This document shows, in pieces, positions 24,633 to 37,719 of a stretch of DNA of 64,000 nt. Both the position numbers and the translations under genes were made by a program. Below the pieces are notes generated by a model, which was not told where the DNA came from, searched no databases, and saw nothing but the letters and a program-made list of their open reading frames with translations. The first letter of the stretch is position 1. Each line of letters begins with the position of its first letter. Source of the stretch: Hybos culiciformis. Taxonomy: Eukaryota; Arthropoda; Insecta; Diptera; Hybotidae. The stretch lies in assembly GCA_964007475.1 (NCBI GenBank), contig OZ023273.1, positions 13,281,922-13,345,921 of the forward strand, written 5' to 3'.

Positions 24633-25458
24633 TTTGTTTGTTTGGTTTATTTTTATGTGTGTGTCAATTAGAAATGTTTATGAAATATTTATGATAATAT
24701 TTTTTTTAATTTTAACAAAATTTTACGTTTGAAAATTTTAAAACATAAATATATAATATTTTATTAAAATAATATTTTTCACGCAATTATTTATTTCAAT
24801 TTAAATATGATTTTTAATTATATAAATTCTTAATAAACTGAGAATATTATTAACTGATATTTTTATTATTTGTATATATATATTTTTTGTGAATTTATTT
24901 GTATATACATTCATAGGAATTTTATTAAAAGCACAATAAAATAAAAAATTTTTGCGTCATTATTTTTTTATATACAAATTTATCTAACGTTTTCTTTACA
25001 ATAATGTTCATTTAATTTTTCAAAAAAAAATTATAATTTATTACATATACAAATTTCTTCTTTTTTTTTTTATATTTATTTATTTATTTATTCACTTTCT
25101 TCAGTAACATAAAAAATGTCTCTGAAATTTTGACATTTTTAGAATATTGAAAATTTTAATATTTTAAATCTGCTTGTGTCAATTTTTAGTTCAATTCAGA
25201 CGTAATTATATCAGATTTTTTAAATTTATTTGAACAACTTTTGTGAGCAAAGCCGATAAGATCACAAATTTACATACCATCATAGAATAACAATTTAACC
25301 GAAAGATGATCAATTTAATAAATATTAGCATTGGAGGAATTATAGTAGAGGCACATTATACTTGTTGTAAATTTTAATAATTTAATGAAAAGTTGAAAAT
25401 TTTTTTAAATGGTGTATATAAATTTAAAATAGAAAGGTAAACAAAACTTTATATATTA

Positions 25459-25781
25459 TCAAAAAGAATGTATATAAAGAGGAATCAGTCCCATACAAAA
25501 AAAAAGAATTAAAATTGTGAAACAAAAAATCCATATCACAACCCCATGAGCGTTTTTTTTTTATTTTTTGAGAATTCCACTCTTACAGAAGCTTTTAAAA
25601 CTTCAAAAATAAGAACAGTTCTATACAATTTTTAAAGTTTTAAAAACTTTTGTGAGAGTGGAATTCTCAAAAAAAAATAAAATAAAAGCTCATGGGGTTG
25701 CGATATGGATTTTTTGTTTCACAATTTTTTTTTTTTTTTTTTTGTATGGGACTGATTCCTCTTTATATACATGCTTTTTGA
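25459..25781. mobile_element. Fold-back MITE, 323 bp with ~145-bp arms
   Basis: The two halves are near-complements. The outer ends read TCAAAAAGAATGTATATAAA and the complement of TCAAAAAGCATGTATATAAA, continuing through GAGGAATCAGTCCCATAC. Inner parts share CATGGGGTTG(C/T)GATATGG and GAGAATTCCACTC. A loop of about 30 bases lies near 25604-25633. TA flanks both ends (25457-25458 and 25782-25783), consistent with a Tc1/mariner-type target. There is no coding capacity. A decayed relative is at 5735-5880, so it belongs to a dispersed family. Confidence 0.85.
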
Positions 25782-26321
25782 TATTATGTACCTACATGAA
25801 ATTTATTTCTTTTTTATCAAATTTTTATGTAATATGATGAGATAAATTTTTATAATTTATTGTAAAGTTTTCAAAAGCATCATATTTTTCGTAGGTTCAT
25901 TGGGTCTGTCTCTACGTATATATTATATACATACATATATTTTCTGTATATTTAAATTATATTTATAATCATTTTTAATTTTTATACAAAATTTGCTGAG
26001 ATTAAAAGAATAAACAAACGAATTTATGGAAGGAAAAAAAAAATAAAATAAACATCAAATAAATGTAAACTTCTGTTGATTTTTATAAAATTCTATGAAT
26101 AAAATTAATAAAAAAATATGATAAGTTGCTTAGTGTTTATTTGCATAAGTTTCTGGTTTCAAGATTCAAATAGAATATTTTTTTTTATTTTTGTATTCCA
26201 AACGTAGATTGAGCTTAAAATGATGAAAAATATTTTATTCAAAATACTACAAAACTATTAGAAACTCAGTTAGAAATAAAAACGTAAAAAGATAATAATA
26301 ATTGACTGTTTATTTGAAATG

Positions 26322-26630
26322 TAAATTTTATCAAGGACTAAAATTAGCAAACGAAAAATATTTTCGAAAACTATTAATTTTATAATAGTGCGTACACTAT
26401 TTCCGGTCTATGAATCATTTTGTACATATTGTTCAAATTTGCTTAAAACCTACGTTAGAAACATAATTAAAAATTGGGTATATATGTGAATTTTAAATGT
26501 ATTACCTAAATTTTATCAAGGACTAAAATTAACGGGCCAGAAATATTTTTAACAAGTTCATAATTAAGTTTTAACGATTCAGTTTTTATGGTTTCACAAT
26601 TTCCGGACCATGATCTTTTTATTATTTTCG
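26322..26630 (+). repeat. Diverged direct duplication, unit ~185-200 bp
   Basis: AAATTTTATCAAGGACTAAA occurs at 26323 and again at 26508. Later parts also pair: CACTATTTCCGGTCTATGA near 26396 with CACAATTTCCGGACCATGA near 26595. The offset grows from about 185 to 200, so the copies have gained and lost bases. No gene resemblance. Confidence 0.7.
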
Positions 26631-28269
26631 AAACCAATTAAAAATTTATAAATTTAAGTTATTTGCATAAAATGAAATATTAACTTTGAACTTATCAGTT
26701 GTTAAGTAATTATATACTATATGTTATACATTTAATATGTAATGTATATTACATGAGAGATCAATAAAGTCGACTCTTGCCACCAAATATTATTATGGCA
26801 CTCCCATTCAATTTTTTCAGTACATTGAAAAAAAAATTATTACAATGAAAACAAAAGTATACGATTGAGACAAACTTTATATAAAACATTAGTCATTTTA
26901 TAATATTTATTTGCTTATTAGGAGAATGATAAGAAACTTCAAATAGTGATTTTTTTTTTATAAACTTTCATTTACTTTTTAAAGCTGACTAACTCAAACT
27001 CTGATGATGTCTCAAAGTCCCTGACAGTTTTATGTATATTGTAGTAGTAAATCTCATTTTTAATTTCTTTTTTTTTAAATACAAATAAAAAATAACAAAT
27101 TTAAATAAATTTGTTTTTTTTTTCCGCAAATCCTCGTCTACCAAAAATTTCTTAAATTCTATTTTTAATTTTTTTTTTTTTTAAATTATAATTTTCTTTT
27201 TTTATCTTATCATCAAAAATAAAATGTAAAAAGTATTTTTATAAATTTTTAAATTTCACTCAATTAGAAATTAAAATAAAAATTTATGTTAAAAATAAAA
27301 AAAAAAATGTATTTAAGAATTTAATTACGTGTAAAATTGGCACAAGCAAAGTAAAAATAATTTATTGTTTTTTTTTTAATTTGAATTCCTAATTAAAAAA
27401 ATTTTAACTTATTAAATAATTACTTTTTAGTATAAAAAAATTTTAATAAATTTTTATATTTTGTTTTTTTACAACACAACTTGGAGGAGGAATTAAAATA
27501 AAAAATTATTAAAAACACGAAAAAAAAATTATTTTCTTTTTTTTTTTGTAGGTAACTTTTCTTCAACTTTTCCAACAAAGACTTCTTTTTTTTTTTTTTT
27601 TAAGAAAAATCGCGAAGAAAAATACTATATAAAAAAAAATAACACCAAGAAATTGAACCTCCTAGCACCGAATTTAATGTTAAAATGTCTCTTCAAAAAC
27701 TGATCGTAAAAAAATTAAGTATAGAAAAAAAAAAAATAATAATAATAAATTAAAGTGGTAGTGATGTTGGTTTTAATATTTTTTTTTTTTTTGTATTTTG
27801 AAAAAGTTGCATGCACTCAGTAACAAATCCGGATATTTTCTTTTTCTGTATTTTAAATATAAGTATATAGTTTAGTTTTTGTTTTTTTTTTTTTACATTT
27901 ATGAGATGAGGATTATTTCATTTGATTATTATTTTGTATTTTTTTTTTCTTTTAACAAATACATTCTACAAAATAAAAAAAAAAAAGAGTGTATCTGAGT
28001 AATTTGTTTTGTTTTTTTTTTCTACATTTTTTAAAGTATTTATTTTCAAATGTTGAAAACTATGTACGGTGATTATAGAAAAGTTCATTAATATATATTG
28101 AGTTTAGCTGTGAAAAAAAAATAATAAATTTATATTAAAAAATCATACTTGCTCTCGAAAATCACTGAAATTCTATTTCCAAGAAATTCAAAAATTATGA
28201 ACTTATATTTTAATTTTAGTATGAATTCAGGTAATAGGCCTATTTAAAATTATTCTAACTTTCGACATA

Positions 28270-28678
28270 TCGTCCCCTCAGATCAGAACTATTCTAAGTC
28301 CATTTTTTTCAAAAACGGTTTTATTTACTTATTAGCTAGTCAGTACGGTTTCTGATGTGTGTGCAAAAACACGTTTTTGTTTAAAATTGTTTTTCGTGTT
28401 CAAAACATAGGTAAGTACAAAATAATCCTATGCCCAAAATATTTTTTTTTTTACCGGAAAAATCATTGTATGTCCACTTATTTGAAATTTAATTAGTTCT
28501 GAAACAGGGTATTTCACCCATTGCCCCTCTCAAAATGATTGAAAAATGATATAATTGTAGAATAAACTTTTTGGCATACATCACTTTCTTAAACAAAGAA
28601 ACAGTTTTTAATCTTAAAATAGCTCTCCTGTAAAATTTTAAATTTTGGACTTAGAATAGTTCTGATCTGAGGGGACGA
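28270..28678. mobile_element. TA-flanked MITE, 409 bp, perfect 32-bp inverted ends
   Basis: The left end, TCGTCCCCTCAGATCAGAAC and on to CTAAGTCC (28270-28301), is repeated exactly in inverse at 28647-28678. TA flanks both sides (28268-28269 and 28679-28680). The interior has no open frame of note. Exact ends imply recent activity or constraint. TA targeting points to Tc1/mariner-type mobilisation by a transposase supplied elsewhere. Its ends do not match those of the pogo-type element at 1848. Confidence 0.9.
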
Positions 28679-31211
28679 TATAATCACGAAATTGTTACAG
28701 CCCTCTATAGATAGCAGAAAACATTAAAAAATATAAATTGGAAATTAACATTCAACCTTATTAAATTTATGGAAATTTTCATGCTCGATTGGTCTAACTA
28801 TATATCATAATTAAATAAATTGTGTAGCAATATTAAAAATAGAATAAAATAATGAGTTTTTTGTTTGTTTCTAGGACGGTACATACAATTGCAGTAATTT
28901 AGCATTTTTATTATTATTAATTAGTTTACTATTTTAAAAAATTTAACAAAAATTCAACTAAACTTCTGATTAAAAATTGATATATAGTATAATATATAGT
29001 GAATTTTTTCTGCTATACATTCAACGTTTTTTTTTTTTTTACTTCTTGTTACTCATTTTTTCTTTATATTTTACAATTATAATATACAATATATATGTAT
29101 AGAAAAAAAAATTGCAAATTTTTGATAATGAATTAGGCATAAGGGCGACAAGAAACACACAACAACAAAAACTGAATTCAAAGGAAAATTAATAAATTTT
29201 AGCGTGCAACTAGCTTAAAATAAATCAATTTTAATTATTAGAGCCATATATAAAAATATTAACAAAAAAAGAAAGATTTTTTTTCAACAATTTAAAAATT
29301 AAAAATAAAATTACATTTGAATAAAATATTCATTTAAAAATGAGAAGCTATATAATTTGTATGTTTTGTTTTATTATTTTGTATTTTTTAATTAAGCTTT
29401 GCACGCAACTTTACCACGTCGATATTAAAGTACAAAAGTTTTCTCAGGTTCTTTGTACTTAACACAGGTATAACACAGATATAGTATATGGTAGTAAACC
29501 TGAATTCAAACAGCTGATTTTTTTTTTTTTAATATTATTATAGATATACATAGTTTTAAATATGATTAAAATAAAATAAAGCATTTTTGACTTTGAGCAA
29601 TATTTTCTCACTGATATTTTTAAAAACCCTATTAATAATATATTAATTTTTATTAGTACGACATTCATAGTAACATTTTTTTTTTTTGAGCAAATAATTA
29701 TAAATTTTAAAACTCTTTTTTTTTTCTTTCTTACATAAAAAAAAAAATATAATAAAAAATTTAAAATGTATTTGTGTACAAAATTTAGATAAAAAAATGT
29801 ATTAGAATTTTTTTTTTTTAAATAAATAAGTTTCTCTTTATATTTTAATTTCTAATTAAATCTCCTTTAAAATGAGTAATTATTTTTAATTGAATTTCAA
29901 TCTAAATATATATAGAGAGTTCAACCGTGATTCACATTCTACATAGAAATGAAACAATAATAATTTTTATGATAATTATTTTATAACCGAATTTATATCA
30001 ACAATTTTGTGGCCGCAATAAGATTGTTATACCATATATACATATAATTTTTCTAATATTTCTTTTTTAGATAGGTACTTAGGTTTGAAATCTATAATTT
30101 CCTATCTCAAATGTTCAAAGGAGAGTATCTTTTAAAATCAATTTATATATTGCTTAAATGTAATTAATTTTTTTAGTTTCCAAGAGGGTCAAATATATTG
30201 CTTAGATAGGTTGAGGAATTAAATGATAATATTTGTCATGTTTAATTAATTTTGAGACAATGAATTTTATGATACAATTCATTATATTAACTATTAAAAA
30301 AAAATATTGTTAGTGTCATTTCAAGCAAAATCTTCAAATAATAGCTTTGGAGGTTATTAATAAAAATCAACTTTTTATTATTTTTTAGAAATTAATACTA
30401 AATGGTGTTTAATTGTTCAAATTTTTTTTCCCAATTTAGGTGACCACAGCATAAACAAATTTGAGATTAAAAATTATTGTTTTCAATTCGTTTCTTAAAC
30501 AAAAAAAAAAACAAAAACTAGGAACAGGAAAAATGAAATAGCATTTTATTTATTGTAATTGAAGAAAAAATAATTTGTTTATCCTATTATTTATTATTAT
30601 TGATTAAAATAATTGTAATAGTTGAATTCATCAAACTTAATTGAGTGATTAACTTTTATCTTGTCAAATTTTTTAGATGAAACAGCTGATACTCCATGGA
30701 TCTTTTAAGTGAAAGTAAAATTATCCGAATATCAAAATCAAAAAAAATTAGATTTTAGAAAATAATGTACTAAAAGAATTCGATCAAGATTGAAATTATC
30801 ATGTTTTAAATATGATTGAATATAGTTGTAGGTACCAGTATAAAATTATTTTTTATAAAGGATTACATCAGAATGCTATATTTTATTTTAATACTATATT
30901 TTCAACTAGCTAATGGGCTTCTACCTGATTATAGTTGATTGAATGTAATAAATAAATACATTAAAAAATAAAAATAAATCTAGTAATTTAAAAATCTATA
31001 GAAAAACATAAGCACAAATTAAATCTGCATAATTTTGGTAGAAAAACTTGACAATTTTCTCCTTTTTGTCTCTAAAAAAAAATACAAATTATGTTGTTTT
31101 CAGGGGAAATTTTCATATTTAATTTAAAAATTACAATCAAATAATTTTAAATTTTGTGACTCTAAATGTTCCACATTATTCAAATATCAATAACACCAAA
31201 TCAAATATTTT

Positions 31212-34200
31212 TCATATCATCGTTGCACTATGAGACAGCGAAAGCTTTCCTTTTCGAACCCGTTTTTTTAAACGCTGGAAATAAAAATTAAAATATTAAA
31301 TAATAATAAAACTGAAAATCTGAAATAAATAATAAAATAATGTTGAAAAATTGTTTGCAAAGAAATTGAGGAAAAAAAATCAAAAGTTAGAAGAAATTTT
31401 TATTGAACCCAATAGAAACAAAAATTAATAAAATAAAAAAAAACTTCATACAAAGTAATCCAACCAATCCAGTAACTAATGATTTTTATTTTAGATATTA
31501 TTTATTAAAACTGGTCAATAATTAATTATTTACTAGTTTTTTTTGTTTTTGATAATTTTGCTTTATTTACTGGCGGTTCCGCTTTTAATGGTTTTAATTT
31601 TTGCCGCAAGAATATGAGAAGCTCTACTTCAGAAGAGAATTATAAAATAAAATTAAACCAAATTAATACCTCATTAAATACATCTCTCAGAATTTTGTTT
31701 CCTTTTTTATGCCTCTCATTGTTTTCGTTTTCCGCTTTTTGTATGATTTCTGGAAATTTTTCTTGCTGACGTTTAGTAATGGCTTTCATTTCCTTTGTTG
31801 TAAAAACTCTACATTGCTCTGAAAAAAGTTATCGTATTAATAAGCTGAATACTCTTGTGCAAGAGAAATTGTGATTCTAATAAATAAGCACAATATAAGG
31901 TAAAAGGCATTATCTACTAACAAGATTAAACCTTTACATAAAGCAACAAGAAAGAAATAAATTACCATATGTATATATATATTTTAAAATTAACAATAAA
32001 ACTTCATCTTTAATCATACTTACTTGTTGCTGGTGGAGGCAGTTCATTTAATTTTTTCGTTAATGAATTAAAACTTGTATTTTCAACTATATCTCGAATT
32101 TTTTTCAAACGCTCCTGACGTATTTTTCGAATTTTATTTAAAATTTTTTGTCTTTTAATTGATTTTAACAAAAATTCTGGACGATCACGCTCATAACGTT
32201 CATTTAGAGATAAACTCTCATTGCCAGCAGATAGTTCTTCGCAATTGTTTGCCAATTCGTCAAATTTTATGACATATGCAACTGATTTCGGCTTAACTTG
32301 AACAGTACGACTTTTACCACCTGGATAATAAACACGTTCAGTTTTACAAGTGCATTCTTCTTTACAAAATAGACATTTAGTTCCGAAAATTGGAGTTGTT
32401 TTTAGGATTGAATCCGTAGTTTGTACAGCAATACCACACCGAGAATCATACTGATGAGTTGTTGTTGTAGTTGACGAAGATCCACCTGGAATTGACATGG
32501 ATGGTGATGCTATAAATGATGATGTCGCTGTATAGACATCATTTTTTACGGAAGTAGCATTTTCAATTCTTGGCTCAGAATAATGAGCAGATTCAACATT
32601 AGGACGATCGTAATGAGTTTTTGTATAATTTTCAATAAATTCGCGGCGTTTTTGTTGAGCGAAAGAACATATACTTTCAGAAGATGGCCGCGATGCATTA
32701 TAATTCGATGAGCTTGGAGTTTCTAATTTTGAGCGTGATTGTTTATAGTTTTCTTTTGGAAATTTTTTCTCATCAACAATAGTTTTGGTTTCTATTTCAA
32801 TAGATGGTGCCACTTCGTCATAGATAACATTCTCTTTTATTCGTTGAATTGAACGTTGGTACCCCTGTTTAAAATTTATTAAATCTGTTTCAGACATTTC
32901 TCGATGTATTTTCAATTTTTCTGAAGACATTGATGAAGAATCAACAACTGATGGACTTTTTTCTTCGTGATGAAATAGTTCTACAAAATCAGATTTGAAA
33001 ACCTGTAAAAAAAAATTAGGTTTTTTATAAAAAAAAAAAAAAAATTTAAATTTAAGAACCTTGTTATCGTTTGAATTATGCATGGCTTGAACGCTTACTT
33101 CCCTAACATTTGACAAAATTTTCTCTTCAAATTTTTTTTCAGCGATCAACAATTTTTTTAGGTTTTCCAAACGTTGAATTTCTAATTCAATCCAATTTAA
33201 ATGTTTGTTTTTTTCAGTATCAATACTTTTTAAAAATTGTTTACTTGGTGTGAGAAAATCACCACCACCATCATGTTGTTTTTGTTTTATATCATGAATA
33301 AACTCTGATTTAGTTAAAGGATCCAGCCATTCACGCATTGTAACGAGTTGATCTTCTTGGGATGTCTCGCTTGTTTCTGCAGCTACATTAACCCCACGTT
33401 TCTTCTTACTATAATCTTTCTTCATAGACAAAGCTTTAATTGATTGTTCAAGAGAATCTATCATTTCATCTTGATCAGTTTTTTGCACTAAATTTTCACT
33501 TTTAGAAATTTTTTTATTGTTAGCTAATCGTAATTTTGATTGTGCATTAATTTCACTTTGTCCTGCTGATTTTTTTGATGTTTTTTCTTTTACAAATTTG
33601 TCATCCAATACGTTTGAATTTTCAATTGCAATTGACGAAGTGCTACTACTTTTAGCCATAGCACTGCTACTACTATATGTTTGTGATGTTTGATTTATTC
33701 CACTAATATTTATTTTTTGTTTACTATCAAGAGAAAAATTTTCATTAACAGCTTTTTTTTTTTTTGATACAGCAACACTAATTGAATTCGATTTAGTGCT
33801 ATCACCTGTTGTTGTTGTTACTAATGAACTTGATTCAGTTTTTGTTATTTTCGTCATAATTTTCTTAGCCAAATGTCTCTTCTGGCGATCATTTAAATTT
33901 TTTGCTTGAATTAATGAACATAATAATTGTATCCCTAGTTCAACTTCCTTATATTTAGTTAATTGGCTTGCATTTTCTTGCATCTGGAGTAATTTCGTTA
34001 CTGTTGTATGCAAATCATCTTTATCATTGAATTTTTTTTTGAATTGTTTTTCCATAGACTCTTTAGGTAAAATATTTTCTTTATTCGATAAATCCGAAAT
34101 TCTTTCAATTGAAGTTTTCGAGACCTGAAATAAAATTTAAACAATATATCAAAAAAAAAATTTTCAACTCACAAAAAAAAGCAAATTAATATTCACATAT

Positions 34201-35970
34201 TTTTTTTTTTTTTTTTTACTAAAGGTGAATTCATTATTTTAAAATATAAATTTACGTTCTCATATCGGAAATATTACTAAGTGTGAATTCGATTCAACAA
34301 ATTAAGTTTTTTGCGAATATTTAAAAAAGACAAAACGAAATTATCAGGAATTGAATTAACTTATTTTTTGTGCTGACTTTAGAACTCCAAATTCAATCAA
34401 AAAATTTCCCTTAAGTTCTCAATGGGTCTTTTTCTTAACATTAGTAAAAATTCACAAATAAAAAATTTTGGAAAAAAAAGGAATTCAAGAAGTAGATATT
34501 CGTTATTTTTCCTTATCTTCTAAAATATTTGAATTATTAAATTAATTAATTTTTTTTGCCAAAATAAAAAGAATGAATGTTAAGTAATGAAAAGGAAGTT
34601 ATTTCTAATAGCATTGTTTTTTTTTTAAATAAAATAATTCTTACATTTGTAGGACAATATTCAAAACTTGATTGAGAAGTTACGCTACCAGCATCAAATG
34701 CACTTCTAATACTTCCACCGTTAGAGAAATCACATTGAATTTCCTTACAATAAGTACCAACTAAACTGGTTTGACAACATTTTTCCAAATTATCTGTGCT
34801 CTTAGGAGTACTATGGCTTTTATTATTCACATTGAAGCGTGAAAAATCAGTAGTTTCAGATTTTCCATCATCTGTAACAGCGTTTTGTCGAATTAATAGA
34901 GCCGGAGAACTGTTATATTTTTGTTTAACACTTTCAAGAGTTTTACGCCATTTTTCTTTTGGTTTTGTCAATTTGGGTACAGCACCTTGAGATGTGCTTG
35001 GCACTTGCTTTAATGATATTTCACTTTTTGTCTGAACAGGAGATGGAAAACAAATTTCAATACCACGGTCTGAAAAAAAATTTTTCAATACCGATCTCTC
35101 TATAGTTGACATCGATAATGATTTTTGATTTACTTTTGTTGAAGTTTTATTGTAGCCAACATCTCCCAATGAATCCCATTCCAAACGTTTGTGACACGAT
35201 GATTTGTTATGGGAGTCTGGTGATTTTGATTGTAAAATTTTGTTAGCGTTGTTCTTCGGTGTTTGTAGATATTCTTCATCGACTTCAACTAGTGTTGAAA
35301 GATTTTCTTCAACTAATTGTGGGTTAATCTAAAAAAATAAAAAAAATTAAAGATTATGGTAGATAGGTTCCTACCTAGATAAAGTTTATAAAATTACTTC
35401 TTCAAAATCTGTTTGACATCCTTCGGTTATAGCTGATGAACTAAAATGACCAGTTGCTAAATTTGGCATTGACACGGCATTTTTTGGTATGCAAATCTGA
35501 ATATTTGACTCGCAATTGAATGAGTAAGATTTTTGTTTTTCCAATTCACTAGTTTGGCCCGATTTGATATGAATTACTTGCGGATTTTCATCAGAAAAAT
35601 TTTCTACTGTAACACGACCGGTAGTTTTTTTTGTTGGATCAATATTTTTGCCTGAGGATGATAAGTTTTCGTTGCTATCAGCAGAACAACTATCGGAATT
35701 TCTTCTATTGGAATGATGTTCTTCATTAGAATTAATTAATGGTTTCTCATTTGGTTGATTTTTAAGTTGCAAAAAATGACAATCTTGTGAAGTTGATGTT
35801 GAACTAAATAAACTAGATTCAGATGATGAATGTTTATTGTAATTACGTCGAAATCGAAAATATTTTTCTAAATCACGATTTTCACCAAATTTATTGTAAT
35901 AATTAATTATCATCTCATTTAAACTTTCTGATTTTTTTGACAGCCGTTTGGGCTTAGAAGAGTTATCCAT
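31212..35970 (-). CDS. Alms1: ALMS1-like centrosomal/basal body protein (6 exons)
   Basis: Coding exons, minus: 35970-35398, 35328-34645, 34124-33060, 33002-32024, 31818-31670 and 31274-31212, all GT-AG and in phase, giving 1,170 aa. Most of the protein is low-complexity, Ser/Lys-rich and probably disordered. A Cys cluster (C984, C987, C991, C993) precedes a YYPGGKSR stretch. The C-terminus (~1042-1160) carries the ALMS-motif pattern: RPEFLLKSIKRQKILNKIRK, then VFTTKEMKAITKRQQEKFPE, then LKKRVRKGKL. This motif defines the ALMS1 family of centrosome and cilium-base proteins; fly homologues act at centrioles. Length and the intrinsically variable body fit the family. The ATG at 35968-35970 is chosen because the frame upstream of it soon closes. 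The last small exon was picked because it restores the KKR ending of the motif. The gene is divergent from the UBE2D gene, about 3.2 kb away. Confidence 0.85.
33003..33059 (-). other. 57-nt in-frame intron in the ALMS1-like gene
   Basis: Donor GTTCTT follows AAG at 33060, and acceptor TTTTTTTTTACAG precedes GTT at 33002. The 57 bases are a multiple of three with no stop, so retention would add 19 residues rich in Phe and Lys. I treat it as an intron because its composition is poly-T/A and the strong acceptor tract is unlike the flanking exons. Confidence 0.65.
34125..34644 (-). other. Intron 2 of the ALMS1-like gene (520 bp)
   Basis: Bounded by AAT|GTAAGA and TTTATTTCAG|GTC. A/T-rich; no exon or repeat recognised within. 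Confidence 0.8.
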
Positions 35971-36711
35971 TTCAATTCTAGCTTTGTGTGTTTAAGAACG
36001 AGTCTTAATGTAACCAACGATTTACTAGAATTTTGAATAAAGAATTTAAAAAAAAAGTAGTTAACCGAAATCAAATATTGTTTTTTTTTTTTAAATAAAA
36101 AAGAACTTAAGCATTCAAATAGAAACAAAAAATTTGAGAATTTTCATTAAAATGAGTAAAAAAAAAAGACAAGCGCACTAGGATGAGGACTGATGATGAT
36201 ATGATACTTTGTTTGATTTGATAAAAGTTTAAAAGAAGTTTCATCATAACATAACAATAACAAACAATTTTCTTCTGTACTTGTTTTATTTTGGCATCAT
36301 TCTGTTAAAACTAAAATATTATTTCTGTTAAAATTCTGTTAATTTTTTTTCTAAGCAAAATATACTAAGCTTTGGTAAGATAAAGCTACCATTATTTTTG
36401 CCTGAAGTCAATTCCCGGAGATTCTAGAGAAGGCTTTTTTGAAATTTATTTTAAGTCCAGCATAGTCACAGAATTCAATATATATATAGTTAGTTGGTAT
36501 TAAAATTATACATATTTCAGTACATCTACAGCATTTCTTTAATGTGTGTGCGCAACCCATAATTTTTCTCTTTTTTTTCGTCTAATCAGGACACATTTTA
36601 TTTGACCAACCGAATCTAAATAAACAATGCTGCATTTTATCAACTGAACCTGATTTAACTCACATTTAACTCAAGTTTAAGACACTTAAATAATTTCTAA
36701 CATTCATTTAA

Positions 36712-36860
36712 GGTGAAAACACAATTGGGGCGACAGCGACGGCGACAGCGATAGCGACTGTCAAAAACCATATATTTGTATGAGAATGAAACAATTGAGG
36801 CGACTTTTTTATATGAAAAATCGCTGTAGCCGTCGTTGTCGCCCCAATTGTGTTTTCACC
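36712..36860. mobile_element. Small MITE, 149 bp, 41-bp inverted ends
   Basis: Ends beginning GGTGAAAACACAATTGGGGC (36712-36752 and the complement of 36820-36860) match at 39 of 41 bases. They contain a G+C-rich CGACAGCGACGGC run that stands out in this DNA. TTAA lies directly to the left (36708-36711) and one base away on the right (36862-36865), so a piggyBac-like TTAA target is possible but not clean. An internal copy of ACAATTG(A/G)GGCGAC at 36791 suggests nested duplication. Non-coding. Confidence 0.85.
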
Positions 36861-37719
36861 ATTAAACTGTAAAACTTATAACATACGATAAAATTGCATA
36901 GAAATAATAGTAAAAGAAAGGTGATTGACGGTGTGGTAAGAAGTGCGTGTTGAAAATTGACTCACTTATTGTTTTCCTTTCCTTAAGGAAAAAAAAATTT
37001 AATTGCCAGGCTGTGTAAAATTGTAATAGATTATCTTGCTAATTTGACCTAACTTAAAATTTTTTTGCGTTAAAAACTAAACTGTTTTCTTTCTATAGAT
37101 GTCAGTATTTTCCCCTGGTGTTCATCGCAAGAGACTAAACAGATTTTGGGCAACGAAAAGTATACCATGAACATAGTCTCCATCAATTTTTCTAATACAT
37201 ACATCTGTCTCTTTTGCTAGGGGAGCTCTACTGAGAAAGTGTGATTTTATTGAAGAACCTTGTATTATTTTAATAAAAATTAAAAAATAAATTTAAATTA
37301 GAAAATAATAGTTTTTTGGTTCAAAAATATAAAATTATTGGTTTATTCAAATAGCAGAGCTTGTTAAGCTTGAAGTAAAATTAATATAAGAAATTTAAAA
37401 AAAAACTAAAGAAATTCTTAAAATTTTTTCGTGAAATCGTGAAAAAAAAAAATTGCGATTAGAATTCTCTCCGGTCTCAAATCTAAAAAATATGAATGCC
37501 TAAAATTTGAGAATTGAGATTTTTTTGATATTTGAGAAATTTATAGAAAGTGATAGTTACACAAAACTATAAAGCTACCTTTTTCATGATTTAATGTCAG
37601 ACAGATAGAGATACCAATATTGATTAAAACTTTGTACTAAAAACTGGGGGCTGATTTTTTTTTACGTTGTCTTATGAAATTGAAATCCTTTATTAGGAAA
37701 CAAAGAAAATAGAGTTTGA

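Larger units (their letters stand above)
24633..31211. other. Intergenic DNA between the dioxygenase 5' end and the ALMS1-like 3' end
   Basis: No protein-coding exon could be supported. The region includes the presumed dioxygenase promoter above 24632 and the ALMS1-like 3' untranslated region below 31212, neither with a motif I can place firmly. It holds a TA-flanked fold-back element (25459-25781), a diverged tandem duplication (26322-26630), long poly-T stretches around 27000-28000 and a 409-bp TA-flanked MITE (28270-28678). Confidence 0.6.

Noticed and set aside
31515..31625. Minus-strand frame LLIFLRQKLKPLKAEPPV... as an alternative last exon of the ALMS1-like gene
   Set aside because: The available acceptors (TGAAG and GTAG near 31630) put this frame out of phase with the donor at 31670, and the 31274-31212 exon fits both phase and family ending better.
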